Part shown: one piece after another, positions 35,910 to 42,958 of the stretch | How positions within the stretch are numbered: position 1 is the first letter of the stretch | Layout: the number at the start of each line of letters is the position of its first letter | NCBI GenBank assembly: GCA_018715175.1 | Contig: DVME01000041.1 | Span: forward strand, 1-42,958 | DNA: 42,958 bases | DNA from: Candidatus Limiplasma stercoravium | GTDB taxonomy: Bacteria; Bacillota; Clostridia; Christensenellales; Aristaeellaceae | Direction of reading: 5' to 3' | The notes under the pieces: generated by a model | Told to the model about the DNA's origin: nothing | Seen by the model: only the letters and a program-made list of their open reading frames with translations | Database searches by the model: none | Translations under genes and position numbers: made by a program

Positions 35910-37208
35910 ATGCCGCAAGCCAATGTTCTCAAAGGACTGACCCTTTCGCGTGAGATTCCGTTTCGGGATCCGGATGCGTTGTTTTCTCTGGCCGTCACGG
36001 ACGGCATGGGGCGCAGCGCGTATCTGCCGGTCGGTCAAAGCATGCTTGAACGGCACATGCTACTCTTGGGCAGCGCCGGAACCGGCAAGACGAACCTGCT
36101 GATGCATTTGGCCCGCAATCTTCGCGCCAACCTGACCCAGGAGGACGCCTTGGTGATTTTCGATCCCACGGGCGTCATGCATCGAACGCTGTGGCAAAAA
36201 GGGGATGTCACGCTTTCCGACGACGATCGCGCCTGCGGGCCCGAAGGCGAGGACGCCTGGAACCTGTTTGAAGAGCTTAGCGACGAACAGCGCGTGGTGG
36301 AGGACGCCACGGCGCTTTGCGAGACGCTTTTCAGGGAGCGCATCGAGGCTTCGGCGCATCCCTTCTCCCCGACCGCCGCGCGCGATCTGACGCTGGCGCT
36401 GATGGTTTTTCTGTGCCGACAAAAGGACGATTCCCTGCGCTCCAACCGGGCGCTTCGGGAGCTGATTGACGGCTTTGACCTGGATACCATGGTGCGCCTG
36501 CTCAACGGCATGCCGGAATTCCGTGCCTTCGCGGGCTACCTGGGCGACGGCGACCGCGCGCAAGGCGTTGTGGCCACCCTGCAGCAATCCGCCCGTGAGC
36601 TGCTCAGCGGTCGGTTTGCCCTCGAGGGCAGGCTTAGCATGCGCAAGCTGGTGCGGCAGCGCGCAGGGCGCGTGATTTTTATTTGTTACGATCCCGTGCG
36701 CGGCGCTCTGACGCGCCCTGTTTTCGCCGCGCTGTTGGACCTGTGCCTCACGGAAGCGCTTGCGCGCCGGGAGCGGCCGGGCAACCTGTACATGCTGCTG
36801 GACGACGTGAGCGTGTTGCCGGCGTTGGCGCATTTGGAGGACGCGCTGCGCCTGGGCCGCGACAGCGGCCTGCGCTTGATTCTCAGCTTTACGGGCATGG
36901 GCGGGCTGGAGGCGCGTTACGCGGCGGCCGCCGCCTCCATGCGCAGCGCGGTGGGCACGACGGCGGCCTTTCAGCTGCTGGATCGCCCCAGCCGCGACTA
37001 TGTCAAAAGCCTTTACGGGCGTCACCGCGTTGTGGAAACCTACCGTTCCACCGTGCAGCGTGGGATGGTGGAGCAGGTGGTGGACGAATATGTGATTTCC
37101 GACGAAGACCTCACCACCCTTCCCACGGGCGACTGCATCCTGTGTACGCTGCATCATCCGCCCTTCTTCTTCCGGCTGAAGCCCTACGGTACGGAGACGG
37201 CGCGCTAA
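35910..37208 (+). CDS. VirD4/TraD-like (HerA-FtsK superfamily) ATPase
   Basis: 432 residues. Walker A is GSAGTGKT (54-61), Walker B LYMLLDDV (Asp298, Asp299), with [16 protein letters not shown] after it in the place of the TraG/TraD late motif. The closing segment [24 protein letters not shown] is like the last strand of type IV coupling proteins. The N-terminal membrane helices of true VirD4 proteins are absent, so it should be soluble. ATG 35910 lies 7 bp after AGGAGG; the ATG at 35904 is too close. No relaxase or secretion gene is near, so a role in classical conjugation is doubtful. It is the last gene of the module and is followed by a terminator. Confidence 0.75.
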   Translation: MPQANVLKGLTLSREIPFRDPDALFSLAVTDGMGRSAYLPVGQSMLERHMLLLGSAGTGKTNLLMHLARNLRANLTQEDALVIFDPTGVMHRTLWQKGDVTLSDDDRACGPEGEDAWNLFEELSDEQRVVEDATALCETLFRERIEASAHPFSPTAARDLTLALMVFLCRQKDDSLRSNRALRELIDGFDLDTMVRLLNGMPEFRAFAGYLGDGDRAQGVVATLQQSARELLSGRFALEGRLSMRKLVRQRAGRVIFICYDPVRGALTRPVFAALLDLCLTEALARRERPGNLYMLLDDVSVLPALAHLEDALRLGRDSGLRLILSFTGMGGLEARYAAAAASMRSAVGTTAAFQLLDRPSRDYVKSLYGRHRVVETYRSTVQRGMVEQVVDEYVISDEDLTTLPTGDCILCTLHHPPFFFRLKPYGTETAR

Positions 37209-37209
37209 A

Positions 37210-37241
37210 GGCGTCCCTCCGGGGAGGGCGGCCTGTTTTTT
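37210..37241 (+). terminator. Terminator of the ATPase module
   Basis: An 11-bp stem with two internal mismatches (37210-37220 with 37223-37233), then TGTTTTTT. Confidence 0.82.
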
Positions 37242-37243
37242 AT

Positions 37244-37255
37244 CTTGTATACTAG
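37244..37255. promoter_or_regulatory. Candidate GntR-type operator before uxuA
   Basis: CTTGTATACTAG: a 12-bp near-palindrome around GTATAC (10 of 12 positions symmetric), the core found in many FadR/UxuR-type sites. It abuts the -35 box of the uxuA promoter, and the operon encodes such a regulator. Confidence 0.5.
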
Positions 37256-37284
37256 TAGACATTTTGTTTTCCAAATGTTATACT
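37256..37284 (+). promoter_or_regulatory. Promoter of uxuA-uxuB-gntR
   Basis: TAGACA (37256-37261), 17 bp, TATACT (37279-37284). Confidence 0.75.
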
Positions 37285-37314
37285 GCTTTCACACAGCAAA
37301 GGAGGATGCGCGCA

Positions 37315-38418
37315 ATGAAAATGACGTTTCGCTGGTACGGCTCCAAAAGCGACCCGATTCCGCTCAAGTATGTCCGCCAGATTCCCGGAATGACCGGCCT
37401 GATGGGGCTTTTGGACGACAAGGCTGCCGGAGAGGTCTGGCCCGTGGAGGAAATCCGCGACTACATCGACCAGGTGCATCAGGCGGGCCTGGCCTGTGAG
37501 GTCATTGAAAGCGTCAACGTCCACGAAGATATCAAAATCGGCCTGCCCACCCGTGACCGCTACATCGACAACTATCTCGCCACCTTGCGCAACCTGGCCG
37601 CCTTTGGGGTGAAGGTAGTGGTCTACAACTTTATGCCCGTCTTTGACTGGCTGCGCACCGACCTGGCGCGGCTGATTCCCGAGGACGGCTCCAACAGCCT
37701 CTACTTCGACGAACGCGATCTGGGCCAAATGGGGCCGCTGGAGATTGTGCGCAAAACCGCCGAGGATTCCCACGGCTTCACGCTTCCCGGCTGGGAACCC
37801 GCGCGCCTGGCCGAGCTGGAAACCACGCTTGAGCGCTACAAGGGTATGACGCCTCAGCAGCTTCGGCTCAATCACAAATACTTTCTGGATGCCGTCATCC
37901 CCGTATGCGAAGAGCTGGGGATCAAGATGGCCTGTCATCCCGACGACCCGGCATGGCCCATTTTCGGCCTGCCGCGCATCGCCCACAGCGGCGAGGACTT
38001 TGACCAAATGCTGGCCCTGCATGACTCCCCCTGCAACACCCTGTGCCTTTGCACGGGTTCCCTGGGCTCCAACCCGGCCAACGACGTTCCCGCCCTGGTG
38101 CGTCGCTATGGCGAACAAAACCGCATTGGCGCCATGCACGTGCGCAACATCAAGTTCCTGGGGCCGCGGCGTTTCCGCGAGGCCAGCCACCTCAGCGCCG
38201 ACGGAGATTTGGACATGTTTGCCATCATGAAGGCCATACACGACACCTGCCCGGATGTCTACGTGCGCCCGGATCACGGCCGGATGATTTGGGACGAGCA
38301 CGGGCGGCCCGGCTACGGGCTTTATGACCGCGCCTTGGGCGCGACGTATCTCAACGGCTTATGGGAAGCCATCTGCCGCATGAGCGATTCCCCCGAAGGA
38401 AAGGAGCCGCGCCCATGA
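37315..38418 (+). CDS. uxuA: Mannonate dehydratase
   Basis: 367 residues. The TIM-barrel enzyme removes water from D-mannonate to give 2-keto-3-deoxygluconate in hexuronate (glucuronate) catabolism. Recognisable segments: [24 protein letters not shown] at the start, [49 protein letters not shown] and the metal-site region MHVRNIKFL and [12 protein letters not shown] 37315 follows AAAGGAGG by 9 bp. Its stop overlaps the uxuB start as ATGA. Confidence 0.96.
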   Translation: MKMTFRWYGSKSDPIPLKYVRQIPGMTGLMGLLDDKAAGEVWPVEEIRDYIDQVHQAGLACEVIESVNVHEDIKIGLPTRDRYIDNYLATLRNLAAFGVKVVVYNFMPVFDWLRTDLARLIPEDGSNSLYFDERDLGQMGPLEIVRKTAEDSHGFTLPGWEPARLAELETTLERYKGMTPQQLRLNHKYFLDAVIPVCEELGIKMACHPDDPAWPIFGLPRIAHSGEDFDQMLALHDSPCNTLCLCTGSLGSNPANDVPALVRRYGEQNRIGAMHVRNIKFLGPRRFREASHLSADGDLDMFAIMKAIHDTCPDVYVRPDHGRMIWDEHGRPGYGLYDRALGATYLNGLWEAICRMSDSPEGKEPRP

Positions 38419-40034
38419 AACTGACGGACGAAGGGTTGCGCAGCGCCGCGCTGTGGCGCCAGGCGGGAATCCGCCTTCCCTCCTTTGACCGATCCGCCGC
38501 GCGCCTGGCCTGCGCCCAAGCGCCCGTTTGGGTTCATTTTGGCGCGGGCAATCTGTTTCGCGGCTTCATTGCGGCGCTGCAACAGCGCCTGCTGAACCAA
38601 GGGCTGCAAACCGCGGGTCTTGTGGCCGCTGAAACCTTCGACTTTGACATCATCGACCGCATCTATGCCCCGCATGACGCCCTTGCGCTCATGGCCACGC
38701 TGCGCTCCAGCGGAGAAACCGACCTGGAGGTGATTGCCTCCATCGCGCGCGGACTCAAGGCCAGCCGAGATTTTGCGCAGGATTGGCAGGCATTGTGCGC
38801 CGCGTTTGAAAGCCCAAGCCTCCAGCTGGCGAGCTTTACCATTACTGAAAAGGGCTACGCGCTGCGCGATCTAAACGGCGGCTGGCTGCCCGCCGCCGAA
38901 AGCGACGTGCGCCGAGGGCCTGAGGGCACGCGGCACGCCATGGGCATTGTGGCGTCGCTGCTCCTTAAGCGCTTTGAGGCCGGGGCGCGGCCCATAGCAT
39001 TGCTCAGCCTGGACAATTGCAGCCGCAACGGGGAAAAGCTGCGCCAAGGCGTATTGACCCTCGCGCGGGCCTGGCGTCAAAGCGGTTTTGTATCCGACGC
39101 GTTTGTCGATTACCTGGAGGACGAAACCCGCGTGTCCTTTCCCTGGAGCATGATCGACAAAATCACGCCGCGTCCGTCCGAAGCCGTCCGCGAACGCTTG
39201 CAGGCGCTGGGCGTGGAGGATACGCAGCCGGTGACGACCGCCAGGGGCACGTACATCGCCCCGTTCGTCAACGCCGAAGCGCCGCAATACCTGGTGGTGG
39301 AGGATCGCTTTCCCAACGGGCGGCCGCCGCTGGAGCGGGCGGGGGTGTATATGACCGACCGCGATACCGTCAACCGCAGCGAACGCATGAAGGTGACCAC
39401 CTGCCTCAATCCGCTGCATACGGCGCTGGCCGTGTACGGCTGTTTGCTGGGGTATCCCACCATCAGCGCGGAAATGCAGGATCCGGATCTCAAGCGTCTG
39501 GTGGAGCGCATCGGCGCTGTGGAAGGGCTGCCGGTGGTGGTGAATCCGGGCATTCTTCAACCCGAGGCGTTTTTGCGCGAGGTCATCGACGAGCGGCTGC
39601 CCAATCCCTTTCTGCCGGACACGCCTCAGCGCATCGCCACGGACACCAGCCAGAAAATCCCCATTCGTTTCGGCGAAACCCTCAAAAGCTACATGGCCCG
39701 GCCGGATCTGGACGCCGCCGGCCTGACGGCGATCCCTTTGGCGCTGGCCGGCTGGCTGCGCTATCTTCTGGGCATTGACGATCAGGGCCTTCCCATGCCC
39801 GTCAGCGCCGATCCCATGCTGGAGCCTCTTGAGGCGGCGCTCTCGGGCGTGCGCTTGGGCGATCCCGCGAGCGCGCGCGGAAAGCTGGACGCCCTTTTAC
39901 GCAACGACGCTCTCTTTGGCGTAAGCCTCGTGGAAGCGGGGTTGGCGCGCAAGGTGGAGGAGATGTTTGCCTACATGCTTCAAGGCCCGGGCGCGGTGCG
40001 CGCGGCGCTGCGCCATTTTCTCGCGCCGTCATGA
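38415..40034 (+). CDS. uxuB: Fructuronate reductase (mannitol dehydrogenase family)
   Basis: 539 residues. The long-chain dehydrogenase fold has [12 protein letters not shown] (NAD site, about residue 35-50), [25 protein letters not shown] and the catalytic region [16 protein letters not shown] with the conserved Lys just before it (MKVTTCLN). It reduces D-fructuronate to D-mannonate, the step before uxuA. A 4-bp overlap on each side couples it to uxuA and the regulator. Confidence 0.92.
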   Translation: MKLTDEGLRSAALWRQAGIRLPSFDRSAARLACAQAPVWVHFGAGNLFRGFIAALQQRLLNQGLQTAGLVAAETFDFDIIDRIYAPHDALALMATLRSSGETDLEVIASIARGLKASRDFAQDWQALCAAFESPSLQLASFTITEKGYALRDLNGGWLPAAESDVRRGPEGTRHAMGIVASLLLKRFEAGARPIALLSLDNCSRNGEKLRQGVLTLARAWRQSGFVSDAFVDYLEDETRVSFPWSMIDKITPRPSEAVRERLQALGVEDTQPVTTARGTYIAPFVNAEAPQYLVVEDRFPNGRPPLERAGVYMTDRDTVNRSERMKVTTCLNPLHTALAVYGCLLGYPTISAEMQDPDLKRLVERIGAVEGLPVVVNPGILQPEAFLREVIDERLPNPFLPDTPQRIATDTSQKIPIRFGETLKSYMARPDLDAAGLTAIPLALAGWLRYLLGIDDQGLPMPVSADPMLEPLEAALSGVRLGDPASARGKLDALLRNDALFGVSLVEAGLARKVEEMFAYMLQGPGAVRAALRHFLAPS

Positions 40035-40720
40035 ACGTTTTGGCGCGGGAAGCGCGGGAAACGGGACGCGACTATGCCTTGCGCGTCCTCACGCACAACA
40101 TTATCCACCTGGGGTTGGCGCCCGGACAGAAAATGAGCGAAAACGAGCTGGCCGCGCAGCTGGGCCTGTCGCGCACGCCGGTGCGCGAGGCGCTGATGGC
40201 GCTGGCCAAGGTGCGGCTGGTACAGGTTCATCCACAGCGCTGCAGCACGGTCTCCCTCATCGACTATAATTTGGTGGAGGAAGCGCGCTTCCTGCGCGGC
40301 GTGTTGGAATGCGCCGTAGCGGAGCTGGCCTGCGCGCAGGCATCGCCCGGGGAAGTGCAGGAGCTGACGCAAAACGTCGTCCTCCAGGAATACTGCCTCT
40401 CCCGCGGCGCCTCCGAAAAGCTCTGGACGCTGGACAACGAGTTTCACCGCCTGATTTTTCTCATGGCGCGCAAAGAGCAGACCTTCCGCATGCTCGAAGG
40501 GTTCACCATACACTTTGACAGGGTGCGCAACATGAGCCTTTCCGCCGTGCGCGACAACAAGACCGTGGCAGACCACCGCGCCATTGCGCAGGCAATTTCG
40601 GCCCGCGACGCGCCCCTGGCCCGCCGCCTCCTGGAAACGCATTTGAGCCGCTACAAGGTCGACGAGCAAGCCCTGCGCGAGCGCTACCCCGCGGCCTACT
40701 TTTGCGCTTCGCCCTCCTAA
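40031..40720 (+). CDS. GntR/FadR-family transcriptional regulator
   Basis: 229 residues: a winged helix (MSENELAAQLGLSRTPVREALMAL and the wing VHPQRCSTVSLID, residues 35-85) and an FCD effector domain with LDNEFHRLIF and a later His (ETHLSRYK), the metal and ligand site of this group. As the third gene of the uxu operon it most likely represses it and responds to a hexuronate or mannonate. The ATG overlaps the uxuB stop by 4 bp. Confidence 0.9.
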   Translation: MNVLAREARETGRDYALRVLTHNIIHLGLAPGQKMSENELAAQLGLSRTPVREALMALAKVRLVQVHPQRCSTVSLIDYNLVEEARFLRGVLECAVAELACAQASPGEVQELTQNVVLQEYCLSRGASEKLWTLDNEFHRLIFLMARKEQTFRMLEGFTIHFDRVRNMSLSAVRDNKTVADHRAIAQAISARDAPLARRLLETHLSRYKVDEQALRERYPAAYFCASPS

Positions 40721-41172
40721 GGCCGCAAGACCACACGCTCAATCTGAGGCCAGCACGGAAAAATGACGTCCATATCGGCCGCATCCAGCGCCACGCAGCC
40801 CTGGGTCCAGTCCGTAGCGGATCCGCCCTCGTGCAGGTAGATTTCGCCGCCCAGCGCCGTGCCCCACGGAGGCCGGCGCTTTTGCGCATGGGCCAGCAGG
40901 ATGGCTTCCAGCGTCGCGCGGTCGATATCGCCGCGCAAAAAGCCGGCCCGGGCGTCGTGCTCGCCGGGATAGCTCAGCCCCAAGCTGCGGCCATACTTGC
41001 CGGGCTCCTTAACCAGGCAGATGCGGTACGTTCCCTCGGGCGTCCGTCCGTCGCCGCTTTTTTGCTTGGGCCCTTTCGCGTTGGGCCCCAGCCCTACGCG
41101 GCAGCGGTACGCTTCCTTGCCGTCTTGGATCAACGTCAGCTCCCGAGCCGATTTTCGGATTTCGATTTCCAT
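40717..41172 (-). CDS. Small L,D-transpeptidase family protein
   Basis: 151 residues from ATG 41172 after GGAGGGGAG. The YkuD fold is shown by MEIEIRKSARELTLIQDGKEAYRCRVGLG, KKSGDGRTPEGTYRI-like residues (KSGDGRTPEGTYRI) and the catalytic region IYLHEGGSATDWTQGCVAL. There is no signal peptide, so it is either cytoplasmic or exported by another route, and its substrate is unclear. It overlaps the convergent regulator gene by 4 bp with no terminator between them. Confidence 0.85.
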   Translation of the reverse strand: MEIEIRKSARELTLIQDGKEAYRCRVGLGPNAKGPKQKSGDGRTPEGTYRICLVKEPGKYGRSLGLSYPGEHDARAGFLRGDIDRATLEAILLAHAQKRRPPWGTALGGEIYLHEGGSATDWTQGCVALDAADMDVIFPCWPQIERVVLRP

Positions 41173-41236
41173 GCGCCCTTCTCCCCTCCCGTTTGAGCCG
41201 CCGGCTGTAACATTCTGTATGAGACAGAAAAATTCC

Positions 41237-41265
41237 TTGCGTCCAAGCGCGTTGTGTGTCATAAT
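41237..41265 (+). promoter_or_regulatory. Promoter of the foldase gene
   Basis: TTGCGT (41237-41242), 17 bp, CATAAT (41260-41265), divergent from the small transpeptidase gene. Confidence 0.65.
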
Positions 41266-41347
41266 AACCTTGTATTCGCCGCCGCGCTTCCCAGAAAAAC
41301 CACGGGGTAGCCAGCCGCGCAATCCCGGTGAAAGGAACGTTGAAGCC

Positions 41348-42799
41348 ATGACCAAAAAGCAAAAACTCGTATCTCTCCTGCTGTGCGCCTGTATGCTATT
41401 GGGCACGTCCGCCCTGGCGCAGACCACCGAGCTGGCCTCGGATACCCTGCTGGCCACCGTCGGCGAGGACAGCATTACCTGGGCCGACATCCAAAACAGC
41501 TACAACGGTTACGTTGCCAGCTACGGCGCCTATTACGACATGACGCAGCAGAGCAACATCGACCTCTTCCGCGCCGTGGCGCTGGATAACATCGTAACCG
41601 AAACCGTGATGATGCAAAAGGCCAAAGAATTTGGCTTGGATCAGCTGACGGAAGAGGAAATCGCGTCGGCGCAAGCTACTGCCGACGCAGACTGGGATTC
41701 CGCCCTGCAAAGCTACCTGAGCTACTATTACAGCGATATGACCTCCGACGCGCCCCAGGAAGAGCGCACCGCTGCCTTGGCCGAGGCGGAAGCGTACTAC
41801 AACGACGCGGGGTACTCGCTAGAGATTCTTCGTACCAACTATGTCCGCTATGCGATTTTTAACAAGGTGGAGCAAATGATGCTTCAGGACGTGGTGGTCA
41901 CAGACGAAGACGTGTAGGCCGCGTACCAGGCGCTGGTGGCTGCTGACAAGGAACTGTACGAAAACGACATCGTCGCCTACGTGGAGTACAACAGCTATGT
42001 GGATCAAATGGCGCTCTATGCCGCTTACTACGGCAATGTGAGCTCGTTGGATCATGCGTGGTACCGCCCCGAGGGGTTCCGCGCCGTCAAGCACATTCTG
42101 TTGGAAGTGGACAGCGAGCTGATGAACGCCTACACCGACCTGCAGGCCCGCTATGAAGAGCAGATGACCCAGGAATCGGAAACCGACGAAACCGCCGAGC
42201 CCGTAACCGAGGCGCAGGTCAACGAAGCCAAAGCCGCCATTCTCAACTCCCTGGCGGACACGATTGACGAAATCAATCAAAAGATCGCCGAGGGCGTGGA
42301 TTTTGACGAGCTAATCGCCACCTACGCCGTCAAAGCCGACGGCAGCCCCACCGATGCCGGCATGCTGTCCGAGCCCTACATGACCAGCGGCTACGAGGTG
42401 AGCAGCGCTTCCACCAACTACGTACAGGGCTTTGTGGACGCGGCTTTCAGCGTGGATCAGATTGGCGATGTGTCCGCCCCGTTCCTTTCGGAATACGGCG
42501 TTCACATTGTCAAATACATCGGCGACGTGCCCGCCGGCCCCATCGAAATGACGGACGAGCAGCGCGAGGCCAAGCGTCAGAGCCTCCTGGAAAGCCAGAA
42601 GAGCGAGCTGTACTATGCCACGCTTGAGCAATGGATTCAGGATGCGAACGTGGTCTACACCGGCGCCATCCCCACCATGGAAGAAATTGAAAACGCGCAG
42701 ACCGAGGCTGCTGCCGCTACAACCGACGATACCGCCACGACCGATACCGCCACGACGGACGATACCGCCACCACCGATACTGCGTCCCAAGGTGAATGA
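41348..42799 (+). pseudogene. prsA: PrsA/SurA-like peptidyl-prolyl isomerase interrupted by an in-frame TAG
   Basis: The frame from ATG 41348 runs to a TGA at 42799 (483 sense codons) except for one TAG at 41915-41917 (codon 190). Before it lie a signal peptide (LVSLLLCACMLLGTSALAQ) and a SurA_N-like helical region with SITWADIQNSYNGYV. After it, in the same frame, the parvulin (PpiC) domain is intact: FRAVKHILLEV, DELIATYAVKADGSPTDAGML and FLSEYGVHIVKYIGDVP. A Thr/Asp-repeat tail (DTATTDTATTD) ends the protein. No base is inserted or lost, and the flanks read VTDEDV-stop-AAYQALV. Extracytoplasmic foldases help secreted proteins fold. It is either a recent nonsense mutation (for example CAG to TAG), a read-through site or a sequencing error. 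Confidence 0.85.
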
Positions 42800-42819
42800 C
42801 GCCTCACCCCATACGTTTT

Positions 42820-42958
42820 GCGCCCCGACCCAACGGCCGGGGCGCTCAGACTGTCAAAAAACCTTCTGGGAGGTTCGGAGGGCCGCAGCCCTCCGAAGGG
42901 TATTCCGAATCCAGCGACATGTGCGGTGGATTCGGAAGCCTTGCGCAGCAAGGTTTCC
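42820..42958 (-). repeat. Dispersed structured repeat, copy B (reaches window edge)
   Basis: The reverse complement of this stretch matches 15304-15444: GCGCAAGGCTT, CGAATCCACCGC, GCTGGATTCG, GCGGCCCTCC, TTGACAGTCTG in the same order and spacing. Its inner hairpins are preserved: CGAATCCA with TGGATTCG, and TTCGGAGGG with CCCTCCGAA. The GC-rich hairpin at its end (42820-42830 with 42835-42845) follows the foldase gene. It may continue beyond the window. Confidence 0.8.

Noticed and set aside
35904-37208. VirD4-like gene as proof of an integrated conjugative element
   Set aside because: No relaxase, integrase, mating-pair genes or repeats flank it, and its codon use looks like the neighbouring chromosomal genes.
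41173-41490. Longer N-terminus of the small L,D-transpeptidase
   Set aside because: The extension overlaps the divergent foldase promoter and signal sequence; the ATG at 41172 has a good ribosome binding site and fits the domain start.
41915-41917. General reassignment of TAG to an amino acid
   Set aside because: ruvB (21962-21964) and the HAD gene end naturally at TAG, and their neighbours begin just after, so TAG is read as stop in this genome.
42700-42799. Tandem repeat at the end of the foldase gene
   Set aside because: It encodes an in-frame Thr/Asp/Ala tail; unit length varies and no mobile or CRISPR structure is present.

Overview
The window looks like chromosome from a GC-rich, endospore-forming Clostridia-type Firmicute, probably an anaerobe. 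Supporting signs are two alpha/beta-type small acid-soluble spore proteins, a SpoVK-like AAA ATPase, RicT (YaaT), the c-di-AMP receptor DarA in the Firmicutes order darA-holB-ricT, a Firmicutes-type L10 leader, strong AAGGAGG ribosome binding sites and TTGACA/TATAAT promoters. The species cannot be named from the sequence alone.

Layout. Positions 1-1118 are the end of an integrated element: the C-terminal part of a large serine recombinase and a small resolvase-like protein. They abut the terminator of a tRNA-Leu(GAG) gene. A leftward block (1329-6414) holds recQ, tldE, tldD and a HAD phosphatase or phosphomutase. A rightward block (6609-9308) holds hflK, hflC and a membrane protein. Next on the minus strand are a 56-residue ferredoxin and the ricT-holB-darA operon. 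A divergent promoter then drives a methyltransferase gene and rho. From about 15475 one long rightward operon carries two exported or anchored proteins, the SpoVK-like ATPase, ruvC, ruvA, ruvB and queA. After tRNA-Trp come a C26 glutamine hydrolase, a copper ATPase with a fused chaperone domain, two spore-protein genes, rplJ-rplL behind an L10 leader, an MGMT-like protein and tRNA-Lys. A cupin regulator and acyl-CoA ligase pair and an L,D-transpeptidase follow. Positions 32982-37208 hold four tightly spaced genes: three unknown proteins and a VirD4/TraD-like ATPase. The window ends with a hexuronate operon (uxuA-uxuB-gntR), a small L,D-transpeptidase and a PrsA-like foldase gene interrupted by an in-frame amber codon.

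Most notable items: (1) a Rho homologue whose ATPase site has lost the Walker A lysine and the catalytic glutamate, and which carries a long Tyr/Gln-rich disordered insert; (2) a CopA ATPase with a C-terminal CopZ-like domain that has its own Shine-Dalgarno and ATG in frame; (3) the four-gene ATPase module without a relaxase; (4) a dispersed structured repeat of about 140 bp in two opposite copies, at 15304-15444 and 42820-42958; (5) the amber codon inside the foldase gene; (6) rplJ-rplL standing apart from rpoBC.

How the genes work together: the ruvCAB set, recQ and holB serve DNA replication and repair. The tldD/tldE pair forms a peptidase, and hflK/hflC a membrane scaffold complex. uxuA/uxuB/gntR catabolise hexuronates. 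The spore proteins, SpoVK-like ATPase and RicT belong to sporulation or its control. Functions are inferred from recognised family motifs read by eye; no database search was run.
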